From: Fragum whitleyi
Lineage: Eukaryota > Mollusca > Bivalvia > Cardiida > Cardiidae
Length of the DNA stretch: 64,000 bases
Reading direction: 5' to 3'
Assembly (NCBI GenBank): GCA_948146395.1
Contig: OX411543.1
Location: forward strand, 30,581,558-30,645,557
Part shown: piece by piece, positions 10,527 to 20,637 of the stretch
How the letters are laid out: each line of letters opens with the position of its first letter
Numbering within the stretch: position 1 is the first letter of the stretch
The notes under the pieces: model-generated
Told to the model about the DNA's origin: nothing
Seen by the model: the letters and a program-made list of their open reading frames with translations, nothing else
Database searches by the model: none
Program-made: the position numbers and the translations under genes

Positions 10527-11279
10527 CTATCTAAATTGTTTTGATAATAAGACTCTAACATCATTTGGCTCGTACGCTGCAGGCCCCCCATGGCCCATAT
10601 AAACCACAATTCCATTTTGAATCACAAACAAGCGTTCAGGCCAAGCACCATACGCTCTATTGCAGTCATCTGTCATAGTGTCGACGTAGACGGGTGTGCG
10701 AGGGTCCATCTCAACCAGATAAGTGGCCGCTTCAAGCCGATCATCTAACGTTCTATGATTCTTTATGTTAATTTTATTATACGCAAAGAACAATCCATCA
10801 GCAGCATGGGCTTCAGTAATGTAAATTGTGATGAAATCAGCGACGTCACTAAACTCTTGAACGACTTGTTTAAAGTCGGAGAGTCTAGCAACAAAAGGAG
10901 GTCAGGTGCAGCTTCCGAAGTTGAGAACCAAAGGACGGTCTTTTTGTTGAAAGTCTAGTATCTTCATATATGTTTTGCCATCTGACGAGACCACAGTCTT
11001 GTTAGGAGCTCTGTAACCGAGTCTTACTTCTTTGTCGATTTCAATAAGGTTTTCTTTTATCAAACCCTTAATGAACTGCAAGTTCATAACATTCTTTATG
11101 AAACTATCTCTTGGAACTTTCTTCTTTATGAATAGGGTTTCGGCTTTTTCCTTCAACCTATCTATTATAGGTGGATAAATGTATCTGGCGAAGATGACGA
11201 AACATGTAAACAATGGTATCTTTATGATGATGAGAATGATGATACGTGTCCAACGATGTAAGTTTGCGATCAGACCCAT
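10527..11279 (-). CDS. Iodothyronine deiodinase A, selenoprotein (in-frame TGA = Sec126)
   Basis: Iodothyronine deiodinases reductively remove iodine from thyroid hormones (or related iodotyrosine compounds in invertebrates) and are membrane-anchored thioredoxin-fold selenoenzymes. The ATG at 11277-11279 opens 125 codons ending LNFGSCT. A TGA at 10902-10904 is followed in the same frame by PPFVARLSDFKQVV and on to TAG at 10527-10529, giving 250 residues with Sec126. Residues about 11-33 are one hydrophobic segment followed by RYIYPP. The active site is SCT-Sec-PPF and the catalytic His is in ITEAHAADG. The C-terminal half has LDDRLEAATYL, VYVDTMTDDCNRAYGAWPER and IQNGIVVYMG. Coding is in one exon. 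An acceptor-like TATTTACTATTTCAG ends 18 bp before the ATG, implying an upstream 5' UTR exon. Gene B at 17611 is a paralogue. The usual Trp after EAH..DG is Leu here. Confidence 0.93.
10902..10904 (-). other. Selenocysteine UGA codon of deiodinase A
   Basis: A TGA splits two open segments that are both clearly deiodinase. It falls exactly where deiodinases carry Sec, between Ser-Cys-Thr and Pro-Pro-Phe. Recoding needs a SECIS in the 3' UTR, which I could not place with confidence. Confidence 0.93.
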
Positions 11280-11297
11280 TATTCTGTTGTCTTCAGT
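11280..11297 (-). promoter_or_regulatory. Short 5' UTR with predicted splice acceptor before deiodinase A
   Basis: On the minus strand a pyrimidine-rich stretch ends in TTTCAG at 11298-11303. Eighteen bases later comes the ATG. This is a predicted acceptor, so transcription probably starts in an unseen noncoding exon at higher coordinates. Confidence 0.5.
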
Positions 11298-11639
11298 CTG
11301 AAATAGTAAATATATCGCAGACTTACTTTACACCCGTTTTTCTTTTCCAAAGCAAAAAAAGAGATGAAGAGACTATTGCTTATTAGGTGATGAATCGCTG
11401 GCCTCACCTCTTGGATACCCGTCATGACATATTATTTTAAACATTATTTACCATCAAAGTACATTTGTATACCGACCAAACCAAGACTCCTCTCATTTTA
11501 TCTTATAACTGTACAAATATCCGTGTGATAACATCTCATGTGATATTTTTTATGATACAAAGTGGATATTTAAAGAATATTGACATAATGCGGTTTTTTT
11601 GCAACTTGCATTTCTGTTAGAAAAAATCGACGAAAACAA

Positions 11640-11805
11640 GGCAAATAGAGGTTGTAAGATGAATATGATACGCATTTAATGTATTTTACGAAAAAATATC
11701 TTATCGATTATGGGAATTGATAATTGACTCGACAAACCGCGGCAATCATCGATTCCCTCAACCTCGTCAGATAATCTTTTCATACAAAACACTAAGTTTA
11801 AAAAG
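11640..11805. repeat. M7 repeat
   Basis: GAAAACAAGGCAAATAGAGG and CATACAAAACACTAAGT are shared with 39020-39183, where the terminal inverted repeats are clearer. Confidence 0.65.
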
Positions 11806-12044
11806 TGTAACACCGAAAAAATAAGTTAAAATTAAAAAAAAAAAAACAGATTCAAATCAAATACCTGTGTTCACTCGAAAGCCGTTTGAATATCAAGTCA
11901 CCAATTATCTGGCCACCGCTACATGTCCTCAATAATTATTCACAGACTCTGGTTAAAAGATATCGTTCTCGTTAATGTCAACGGCGTGAAATCCGATACA
12001 CTGGGCGTCTTAGTTATAAAATTTCGTTGATCTTCTATGAAAAT

Positions 12045-12081
12045 CTCGTAACTACAGCTCAAAACAAGCAGTAGTTACGTC
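12045..12081. repeat. H2 hairpin, diverged
   Basis: CTCGTAACTACAGCTCAAAA followed by GCAGTAGTTACGTCAT, an imperfect inverted pair. Confidence 0.7.
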
Positions 12082-12344
12082 ATTTTACAAGAAAAACGAT
12101 TGCATTGGTTCTTTGGCCTAGGGGACAAGATTCGCCATTCTGACCTTTATATCATTATTTGTATCAACTTGAATATCACACTTCCATCTTGTTTTCCACA
12201 CAGTTTTTAACATTCGATTTCAGATTGAATTGAATTGAAAACGATTTTCTTGTAATATCGGCCATTCCGTGGGGCTTTGTTAAAAACGTTAAAACGAGCA
12301 ACAGAAAACTTTTAAAACGAGAGATCAATGGAAGGCACCGTTAA

Positions 12345-12509
12345 TTAAGGTAGTGGACCCGTAATAGTTCCACAACGTTTCAGAAGTAATGAACTTTAAC
12401 AGTGTTAACCGAGGTTTCCTAATGATTTTCATTAGGAAACCTCGATCAACATTGTGAAAGTTCATGTGTTCCAAAATATTGCGGAACTATTACGGGTCCA
12501 CTACCTTAA
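12345..12509. repeat. M1 MITE
   Basis: TTAAGGTAGTGGACCCGTAA and TTACGGGTCCACTACCTTAA are exact inverses at the ends. GGTTTCCTAATGATTTTCAT / TAGGAAACC forms the inner palindrome. Best-preserved member. Confidence 0.9.
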
Positions 12510-12844
12510 GGCGCATATTACATCATTATTAAATGCAAACTAAATAACCGTGCATCTTGTCGAGCCAAGGGTTACGAACGTTTTACTTATCTTACGTATT
12601 CGAGAAGATCCTATCGATTCGATATCCCTTGACTCGTGAAGATGTTAACCGTGGTGATCACATAATTCGTCCCATCTTTTGACGAGCGTATGAATATTAT
12701 CAAAATATTATTCGTTGCGTATCTGAAGTGAAAAACGCAAACAACTCAAAAATACGATATTTTATTAACGAATTCTTTACAATGAAAAAATATCCTACTT
12801 CGACTCAATTAATTTTAGCCAAAGTCATCATACACAGTGTTTAC

Positions 12845-12930
12845 AAACAAACAAACAAACAAACAACACAAACAACACAAAACAATAAAATAACAAGAAG
12901 AAAATTATTATTAAAAAAAAAAAAAAAAAA
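12845..12930. repeat. (CAAA)n and poly-A tract
   Basis: ACAAACAAACAAACAAACAA at 12846 and an A run from about 12914. Low complexity. Confidence 0.85.
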
Positions 12931-13799
12931 AACACTCTCAGATTTTTGGAATGGCAAAATTGTAAAGAAATACATCGAAGTCTAGAAATGTTTTTACGAC
13001 TCTGTGATATGTTTTTATCTTACACTCTTAGGATTTTTTTAAGCAACATCAAGAGTTCAGTCACTCAAATATTGCTCTCGATTGTGCCAAAATGACAGTC
13101 GACAAGCAAAACGTTACTCAAAATAGGTTTTTTTATGAGAAATACCTTCATACATCCTTTAGAGGGTTTCTGGAAATAAAAAGAAATAGCCCCTACAGCA
13201 AAACATACGAAAAACGAAATATCTAAATTCAACAAGCGTTTTGTTATGACTTGCACAAATAATTTTTATTACCTACGCTTGATTTTGGGTCTCGTTTCAA
13301 TGAGCACTTCATTTAGCTTTGTTACGCGAAACAATAAAACGTTTCGTAAGTTTAAGCCACCCATCTTCCAAAATTATTAGAACAGTGCTGTTCTACCAAA
13401 ATTGTTGAAACAAAATGGAGAAAAAAGGTCAGAGTTCATTGGTTATCTCGTAGTGAATCTTTAAGTTTATCGAAAAGTAGACCTAAATCATTAGAAATAA
13501 CTGAATGAATCATGTTTGTCTCAGTTAAACAGCAAAACTCGTAATTGCACGCGGCTGTCAGAGTCGCATGATACAACACCAAGCAATAATTCACCCGTTG
13601 AACCATATGCAAATAACCAGAAAGAAGCAAAGTGACTCACGCATTTAGGAAAAAGTTGCCAGGTATAGACGCTCAAAAAATCAGCGTGATAACCGCAGTT
13701 TCCCAGGATTTAGCCAAACTCTTTTGTACACTATTTCCGCTCTGTCCACAAGTCAAACCGTTATAATAGACAAAGTCATCTCTTTTGTGTGTGGATATT

Positions 13800-14070
13800 T
13801 CCGTTTATTTATCGTCGCTACCGTAGCACATGCCCATATGAGCGACGCCCCCAGAAAACAGTTAGTTATTAGTGCAATGATACATGACGAAACTACTGCT
13901 GAGATCCGCCATGGTTCTTTAACGTGCTCGGTGTAAAGCACCGTCTCACGGGACCTCGGTTTAACGATTCATCCGAAAGATAATGAGTTTGTTAGTGTGC
14001 CAGCCCGGAAATCGAACCCACGCGGTCGAACTTCAATGATTTTGAAGTCCGGTGCTCCAATCGGGCTGAC
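13800..14070 (-). repeat. tRNA-derived SINE with tRNA-like head at 13999-14070
   Basis: On the minus strand the head has an A-box-like GATTGGAGCACCGG, a B-box-like GGGTTCGATTTCC and acceptor-like CAGCCCG / CGGGCTG ends. The body follows with TTTCGGATGAATCG, AACCGAGGTCCCGTGAGACG and GGTGCTTTACACCGAG, typical of mollusc SINE bodies. The anticodon arm is distorted, so it is not a working tRNA. Confidence 0.6.
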
Positions 14071-14137
14071 TACGAAGGATTGTTAAAATTATCACCCATA
14101 TCACGTGCATGGGTTCAAAAAGAGGTGTTCAATAAGG

Positions 14138-14290
14138 GCCTGAGGTTACAAAGCTTTTCTCAGACTCAACTGAGAATTTTCTCACATTTAATTAATAAGT
14201 TACTTTATAAAAACTTATTAATATAATCTTTTTTGTTAATACATTAAATTGAAATTTGAGATTTTTTTTAATTGAGAATGAGAAAAGATG
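14138..14290. repeat. M6 MITE
   Basis: GGCCTGAGGTTACAAAGCTT and CTCAACTGAGAATTTTCTCA on the left, with TTTAATTGAGAATGAGAAAA inverted on the right. Shared with 48904 and 53389. Confidence 0.65.
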
Positions 14291-14478
14291 ATGTTCATTG
14301 TCATGCTTCGTTAACACGTACTTTAAACCTACCTAGCAACAGACATGAGACATTGAAAACTAAACCTCGATCGGTTATCTTTTCTAACGCATGGTCCATC
14401 CAACGACAATTTTTTCACGAAACCGTCACTGGGCAGACAAGTTATCGTCTCTACAAATTTAATAAATCTGTACATACA

Positions 14479-14567
14479 ACATATCGATGGCTCAGCGCGA
14501 AACAGTTGTAACTGCCTATAAACATATAGGCAGTTACAACTGTTTCACGCTGAGCCATCGATATTGT
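14479..14567. repeat. H1 palindromic MITE
   Basis: ATATCGATGGCTCAGCGCGA pairs with a near-exact inverse ending GAGCCATCGATAT. The centre is GCCTATAAACATATAGGC. Almost the whole 84 bp folds on itself. Confidence 0.9.
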
Positions 14568-14796
14568 CTCCACAGTGACGCCATGTTCACCGACAGGATC
14601 AATTTAAGATGACGCCATGTTCACTGATGGGGTCAATTTGAGAACAGTGAAATTTCAAGTTTAAAGTTTCTTAACAAATACTGAAATCTTATATAAGGTA
14701 GTTAACCCTAGATTCACATGTTTCGAAATTCGTTGTCGATCATAAAAACAGACTGGTCCTGTTGCAATGACCACGTGATGAGGCTGAAAAAGCGAT

Positions 14797-15018
14797 GACG
14801 GTATAGGTGTATTTTCAAAACTGAGCTCTGACGCAGGCGTTGAGTCCATTACCACAGGTATATCGGGTATATTTAAAAAGCATATGATACATTTGTAAGA
14901 TAATTTGTATCTTTTTTAGGTATTATTTAAACCTGTTTTATCTATTTTGAAAGAATAGCACGGGAATTTAACCGTTTAAAGTAGATTTCACGGCTCACCG
15001 CGCAAAATCTACCTATAC
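14797..15018. repeat. M8 repeat
   Basis: TATAGGTGTATTTTCAAAAC at the left and GCGCAAAATCTACCTATA at the right form TATAGGT/ACCTATA termini. About 220 bp, closely matched by 28231-28453. Confidence 0.8.
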
Positions 15019-15322
15019 TTATCGAGGCACGTTGAGCATAACAGATATATTTTTAAACTACACGTACATGTATATATTTAGACCAGCAATTTCAAGTGAG
15101 TGATCAAAGTCAGTTTTACATTGAAAATGATAGGAGATAATGGTTACTCGTGTCTCAGCCTTGCTTGCGGAACTATACTCAGTTTAAAACGAAAATAGAT
15201 AATCTCACATTTTGCATTGCGCATATCTGTTTTTGAAAAAAAGTTGGGCAAATCATTGGATAAAAATTGAAGTAAAATATTAGATTTTACCTTATATAAA
15301 TTGATAATCAGGCAACAGTCCA

Positions 15323-15440
15323 GCCCTGCGTTCGGGGGGGATAAAATAGTGCAAACTTTGCAAATAATATCCCGCTTTGCACGCAAAGCGGGATAAAATT
15401 TGCAGTCAGTTTGCACCGTTTTGTCTTCCCGAACGCATGG
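15323..15440. repeat. Palindromic repeat
   Basis: CCTGCGTTCGGGG and CCCGAACGCATGG are inverted, with an inner CCCGCTTTGCACGCAAAGCGGG palindrome. Related ends occur at 50012. Confidence 0.7.
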
Positions 15441-16279
15441 TAAATTTCGTTAAAGTATAACATACTCCATGCACGTAATCAGATCTTATGGATTTAACAT
15501 CTGCCCTCCTTACAGCTTCATGTCCGGTAAGAGCTATTTGCTTTTAAGTTATAGCATAGTTTGAAAAGTTTCGGGCCATTCCCGTGAGAAAGCTTGAGTT
15601 TCGACGCAGGCGTTACGTGTGCGTAAATTCTAGTAACCGCTCTATAAGTCGTGCAGTAATTTGTCAAACGGTGCAATGACATTCTACTGATTTTTTGTCA
15701 TGCATATATAAGAGGCTATTTCTTTTATTTTTATTGTAAATGCTTATTCGAAAATATTAAAATTCTTAATTGGACATGGTTAGGTGTTGTTAACCAACGC
15801 TGTTTTTGCAATTTGATTCAGGATGTTGCATGATGCACACTTTTATTAAAAAATGAGATTTTGTGCCTGTGTATGTAACAAAAATTGAACAGTGTGCAAT
15901 TTCAGATAGATTATTCATCTAGCGCGTGATGAACATATAGCGTGAGAAAATTGACATGACTGACCGTAACCTCTATTAGCATACATTACATACTTGACTG
16001 ATTGTCACATGGTATTTCCGTTAGGTCTCGTTTAACTTCGTGAACCAAGTTTCATAATATATACCTATTAAAAGACACTGTGATGAGTAGACACTTGTCA
16101 TTGCACGTGGAAAGAGTAAAGCGTCAGAAGACGAAAGACAGTGGTTCGAGTCACAATAACAGCATATTTATTTTTCTTCTAGTGTTCAATTCATTTTATA
16201 GATTTTTTCTTTTGGATATTGTTGAAGATCACTTGATTCTCAAAGAGATTTACGGTGAGTTATAAACTATTTGTTTTGC

Positions 16280-16470
16280 CCGTTATTTTCTTTTTTGTTT
16301 GAATGGGGTTTAACGCCTCTTTCACGCTTAACTATGGATGCCTGGTATTTCTCTTACAAATACTACCACGACAACTCTCCCGAGACTCCAATTGCTAATC
16401 CCACATAGGTCTTCGATTATCTACCAATTTGCCCTTTAGACCATTTGACAGCGACTTGTGTTTTCCATAT
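16280..16470 (-). repeat. SINE-like element, inverted
   Basis: On the minus strand it carries CGAAGACCTATGTGGGATTA, AAATACCAGGCATCCATAG and AAAGAGGCGTTAAACCCCAT, then TCAAAC, in the order seen at 7440 and 57426. Confidence 0.6.
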
Positions 16471-16604
16471 TTGAGTTTAGGAGATAGAGTGCGAAAAATG
16501 AAACGCGCTGTGCAAAACAATTGTTGTCATTCAAACACAAAATAACCAGTCAAATGGGGCTAACGGAAAAAAGAAGAAGAAAAAAAAAAGAAAAAAAGAA
16601 AAAC

Positions 16605-16690
16605 CCAGGGATAAAAGCAGATTCGAACTCATGATCTCTGCAACTGCAGTCATCAGGCTAGACCTCTCGACCACACATTCAAACAGTGTA
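16605..16690 (-). repeat. Degenerate tRNA-like sequence
   Basis: Minus strand reads a B-box-like GAGTTCGAATCTGC preceded by an A-box-like GTGGTCGAGAGGTCTAGCCT. The next sequence on the minus strand is a T-rich run. Arms are imperfect, so it is a tRNA relic or SINE head. Confidence 0.5.
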
Positions 16691-17164
16691 GTTTGGTACT
16701 TTTTCATTATATAAACGTTTTTAAAACCCATACACTACGCGGGTTTACGATGTTTTTCGAAAGCTTGGGACTACCCTCGATGGTAAATGTATTCATTGGA
16801 TAATTTATTCATTGCATAAAGGTCAAGTCATGTCAATAATTTCGCACTATACAAAAACACAAAACAAGAGACAGCAAGCAAATATACATGTAGTAAAAAC
16901 AGTCGAGGTACACCGAACAAAACTTTCAGACGGTAGGTGGTGTAATACCATAGGTATTTGAAATTTAAGAATGCATACTTTCTTTAGGAACAGATTATAT
17001 AAAAACCCCTTCCTATTCTTCAGGGTAGATACACCGATTACAAATTCTGTCTATCCTATACTACTTTGCCTATTGCATGTTTTTCACCTACGAATAAATC
17101 TAAAAATATCATTATTAATGTTAATCCTTCGCGATCGATTTCACTTAAATTCTCGTATATACAG

Positions 17165-17605
17165 TTAACAACATCGTGACATGGACAAGGTGAATGATTT
17201 AGGATTTGGGAATGAAATTGAATGACAGTGTGGAGCGAATTTTGAGTGAATTCAATGGGCGGTAAACCATATGTCGCAAATTTTGTTCAGAATGAACAAA
17301 ATTAGCGATATTCATTACCTCCCTTCAATAAAGTATGCATACAAGTTCTATACATAGCTTCCTATTTCTTCAAGAACCTATGAGACGCTATCAATTTGAA
17401 TTATGTCTTTGAAATCGCGATTTTCTCTATCAAAATTTGTATTGTATAACGTTGTTGATTCTATATTTTTCAATGGGTTTGAGCGTTTTTGAATAGTTCG
17501 AGTGAGTGATTGGAATGAGTGAATGGAGCGCTGAGTGAGCGATTTAGAATGGTTTTGATTGAGTTGAATGTCAATTTCACGATGTAACTAACTGTAACAT
17601 TCCTG
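17165..17605. repeat. M9 repeat abutting the deiodinase B stop codon
   Basis: GGGTTTGAGCGTTTTTGAAT, GAATGGAGCGCTGAGTGAGC and TCAATTTCACGATGTAA are the inverse of 33790-33970 and share TCACGATGTTGTTAACTGTA-like ends with 37740-37795. An inner hairpin lies at 17266-17313. The repeat border is about 10 bp from the stop of deiodinase B. Confidence 0.75.
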
Positions 17606-17610
17606 AAACT

Positions 17611-18369
17611 CTATGATCTAAACTCCTTTCTCAAGAAATCTTCTACCTCTTCAGGATGATATCCGTACGGTCCCTTCTCACCTTCGTACACCACGATTCC
17701 ATTCTGAATAATTATCAATCGTTCTGGTCGAGCACCATATGCCTTGTTACAAGCATCAGTCATGGTATCGACCCAGACCGGAGTGTGCGGCTTCAGATCA
17801 AGTAACATTTCCACAGCGTCAAGCCTCTCCTCCATAGACTGGTGATCACTAATTTTGTAGTCATTCCCGATAAACGCCCAACCGTTGGTTGGGTGAGCCT
17901 CAGTGATATAAATTGTAATAAAATCTGCGACGTCGCTAAACTCGTCAACGACTTTGTTAAAGTCGGAAAGTTTAGCAACAAACGGGGGTCAGGTACAACT
18001 GCCGAAGTTTAACACCAATGGTCTGGAGTCCTTCTGGAAATCCAATATTCTCTTATGAGTCTTTCCGTTCGTAGAAACTAATACTTCATTCGGAGCTGCG
18101 TGTCCGACTTTTACTTTTTTATTGATCTCAACCAGCAGAGAACGATAAATTTGTCTTATAAATCTTAGAGTCAACACCGAATCTTCGTAATCTGACGGAG
18201 AATACTTGGTGATCTGCATGGCCTCTCCGACCTTAGACTTGAGTCGATCTCCGACGGGTGGATAGATGTATTTCCCTATTAAGACTGCAACAGCTAGCAG
18301 AGGTAGCTTGATAAACGTCAACGTGAAAATCTGGGTCCATCGCCGAACCTTGTCCGATAACGGGGCCAT
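17611..18369 (-). CDS. Iodothyronine deiodinase B, selenoprotein (in-frame TGA = Sec127)
   Basis: Second deiodinase in the same orientation, 6.3 kb from copy A. The first ATG is at 18367-18369 (MAPLSDKVRRW). Residues 12-34 form the membrane anchor, ending KYIYPP. LDFQKDSRPLVLNFGSCT is followed by TGA (17989-17991) and PPFVAKLSDFNKVV. The catalytic His is in ITEAHPTNGWAF. Later motifs are HQSMEERLDAVEMLL, VWVDTMTDACNKAYGARPER, IQNGIVVYEG and GPYGYHPEEVEDFLRKEFRS, and the stop is at 17611-17613. The length of 252 residues fits the family. It is closer than copy A to the canonical EAH..GWAF pattern. An acceptor-like GTTCCTATTGCAG ends 2 bp before the ATG. The open frame continues upstream to 18399 only through the intron side, so the ATG at 18369 is the start. 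Confidence 0.93.
17989..17991 (-). other. Selenocysteine UGA codon of deiodinase B
   Basis: An in-frame TGA lies between Ser-Cys-Thr and Pro-Pro-Phe, at the same site as in deiodinase A. Homology resumes without a frameshift, so it is recoding rather than a premature stop. Confidence 0.93.
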
Positions 18370-18384
18370 ATCTGCAATAGGAAC
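18370..18384 (-). promoter_or_regulatory. Predicted splice acceptor at the start of deiodinase B
   Basis: Minus strand: a T-rich tract, then CTATTGCAG, ending at 18372 and followed two bases later by the ATG. The layout matches copy A, which suggests an ancestral intron in the 5' UTR shared by both paralogues. Confidence 0.5.
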
Positions 18385-18400
18385 AACAGTAAGGATCAAA

Positions 18401-18435
18401 ACCTCGTAGCTACAGCTTTATGAAAGATGTAGTAA
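18401..18435. repeat. H2 hairpin, diverged, just upstream of deiodinase B
   Basis: ACCTCGTAGCTACAGCTTTA followed by GATGTAGTAAC. It is 32 bp upstream of the ATG, in the predicted 5' UTR intron next to the acceptor. Confidence 0.6.
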
Positions 18436-18528
18436 CAATTAATACTGATTGGCTGATTGGCTGAGTACACAGCTATTTCCTAAGCTTGAGAACAATGTAG
18501 GCAGAAAGTGAGTTCATGCCTGCATGAA

Positions 18529-18777
18529 AAACGCCTTAACCCTTTCCTGTTTTTCTCAAAATTTTAGACCTGTCCAAATTCAAAGGTTTTGCAGACGAAA
18601 ATTTAAAATGGATTTAATTTGAAAAGTAACCATTCAGTAAAGTAAAAATAGTGTGGAAAAAGAAGAAATTGCTTGTCAGAAGCAATTTCTTCTTTTTTCA
18701 CAATGTTTTCTCAATCATAAAATCACAGGTACGTAAAAAGCAGGGATTAAACAGCAAAGGGTTAACTTTGAGTACGC
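18529..18777. repeat. M4 MITE
   Basis: TTAACCCTTTCCTGTTT and GCAAAGGGTTAA are inverted ends. AAGAAGAAATTGCTTGTCAG with AAGCAATTTCTTCTT forms the inner stem. Near-identical to 59366-59595. Confidence 0.85.
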
Positions 18778-18786
18778 AGCGTTTTA

Positions 18787-19345
18787 TGGTCCCTTGAGCG
18801 CAAAGCGCTCAAGGTGAGCTATTGTGACCAATGAATGTCTGTCGTCCGTCCGTAAAAACTCTTAAGAAAGTCTTCTCATCTGAAACTACTGGACTGTATT
18901 TCACTTAACTTCACAGATATGATACCTGGGTCATGCTTTTTCAAAATAACTCAGAGATTTTGACTCTGGGTCAAAATTGGATCAAAAAGGGGTTAAAAGG
19001 CCAAATCTTAGAAAACAAAATCTCATTTGGAACTACTGATTGAATTTGGCCGAATTTCATATATATATGATCGTTAAATCATGCTCTATCAAAATACCTT
19101 AAAGATTTCAAATCGGGACCAAAATGGGATCCAAAATAGGATCCGAAAAAGGGTCGAAAGGTCAATTCTGATTTTTGCCTAAAGTCTCAGTTTTTGGCTC
19201 AATCTTTTTGAAACTTTTTCAGGATGTTTGTCTTTTCTTAAGGAAGATCCCTATAGATTTCTGTAGCAATCTAACTTATGTCAAGGGAAATGTATCTTAT
19301 AGATCCGCACAGTCTGACCAGAGTCTTTGCTATGTGATTTCTAGA
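18787..19345 (+). mobile_element. Helentron/pearl-like element, truncated
   Basis: 5' palindrome TTGAGCGCAAAGCGCTCAAG, GTGAGCTATTGTGACC, GTCGTCCGTCC microsatellite, then degenerate core units with GGATCAAAAAGGGG-like sequence. No clear 3' hairpin. An M2 fragment lies at about 19290-19350. Confidence 0.6.
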
Positions 19346-19433
19346 TAGATAAGCTCAACTAAGAAGGGCCTATTTTTGATTTCATGGAGGTCCAGCACTT
19401 AAAATCTAATCACCGTGTGATGATAATGTTTCG

Positions 19434-20637
19434 ATTTTTAGCTCCACTGGCTGAAAGCCACTGGGGCTATTGTCATGGCGTTGTGTCCGTCGTGCGTCCG
19501 TCCGTCCGTGCGTGCGTCCGTCCGGTCGTAAACTTTTCTTTAAAAATCTTCTCCTCAGAAACTACTGGATGGATTTCAACCAAACTTCACAGAAATGATC
19601 CTTGGGTGACCCTCTTTCAAAGTTGTTCAAGAAATTTTGATCCAATGAAAAACATGGATTTAATGGGCGTGGCTAATTTCCAAATATGGTAAAAAGTGAG
19701 TTTTCTCAGATTCTAATCAATGGATACCAATTAAATTTTACATGAATGATCCTTGGGTGACCCTTTACCAGTCTACAAAAAATCATTGTGATCGGATGGA
19801 AAACATGCATTTTATGGACGGAGGTCATTTCTCTATATGTTATATAGTGGAAACTTTGAAAATAATTTTCTCAGAATGTAACTGATAGATATCAACCAAA
19901 TTTCACTGGAATGATCCTTGAGTGACCCTTTATCAGTCTACAAAAAATAATTGTGATTGGATAAAAAATATGCATTTTATGGGCGGAGGTCATTTCTCTA
20001 TATGTTATATAGTGGAATCTTTGAAAAACATTTTCTCATAATGTAACTGATGGATATCAACCAAATTTCACTGGGATGATCCTTGAGTGACCCTTTATCA
20101 GTGTACCAAGAATTATTTTGATTGGATGAAAAATATGCATTTTATGGGCAGAGGTCATTTCTCTATATGTTTTATAGCGGAAAATTTGAAAATCATTTTC
20201 TCAGAATCTGACTTTTGGATATCAACTAAATTTCACTGGAATGATCCTTGAGTGACCCTTTATCAATGTTCCAAACATTATTTTGATTGGATGAAAAATA
20301 TACATTTTATGGGTGGAGGTCAATTCTCAATATGTTAAATAGTGGAAACTATGAAAAACATTTTCTCAGAATGTAACTGATGGATATCAATCAAACATTT
20401 TTTGTATGATCTTTGGGTGACCCATTATCATGCAGCCAAAAATTATTTTGATTTGATGAAAAATATGTCTTTTAATAGCAGAGGTCATTTCTCTATCTGT
20501 TATAAAGAAGAAACTTTGAAAAAAAAATTCAACATCAGTAGAACCCCAAATATCTAAAAATCTAGTCAAAACATTTATTTGCTTTTTAAAGAATTTCAAG
20601 CCTGTGGAGCGACTCAAGCCATTCATGGCTTTCTAGT
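19434..20637 (+). mobile_element. Helitron-like nonautonomous element, copy 2 (longer core array)
   Basis: Same 5' end as 7993 (CCACTGGCTGAAAGCCACTG, then CGTGCGTCCGTCCG), more core units (GGAGGTCATTTCTCTATATG at about 19820, 19985, 20150, 20320 and 20480) and the same 3' hairpin AAGCCATTCATGGCTTT with CTAGT. The open frame across its 5' end is repeat sequence, not a gene. Confidence 0.75.

Larger units (their letters stand above)
11298..17610. other. Intergenic between the two deiodinases
   Basis: Holds M7, H2, M1, SINE, M6, H1 and M8 repeats and a palindrome, listed separately. It should also contain the noncoding first exon and promoter of deiodinase A and the 3' UTR of B. I cannot place a promoter. 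Confidence 0.7.

Noticed and set aside
17266..17313. Hairpin with a nearby ATGA as a SECIS for deiodinase B
   Set aside because: The stem is a continuous palindrome that pairs through the expected quartet, and the AA bulge is missing.
17989..17991. TGA in deiodinase B (and 10902-10904 in A) as a nonsense mutation or pseudogene sign
   Set aside because: It falls at the family's Sec position in both paralogues and homology continues in frame to a normal C-terminus.
18370..18399. Longer N-terminus of deiodinase B starting near 18399
   Set aside because: The extension begins with TTG, not ATG, and overlaps a good splice acceptor; ATG at 18369 aligns with copy A.
19384..19692. 102-codon open frame, plus strand
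   Set aside because: It translates the 5' palindrome, TCCG microsatellite and first core unit of a Helitron-like element.
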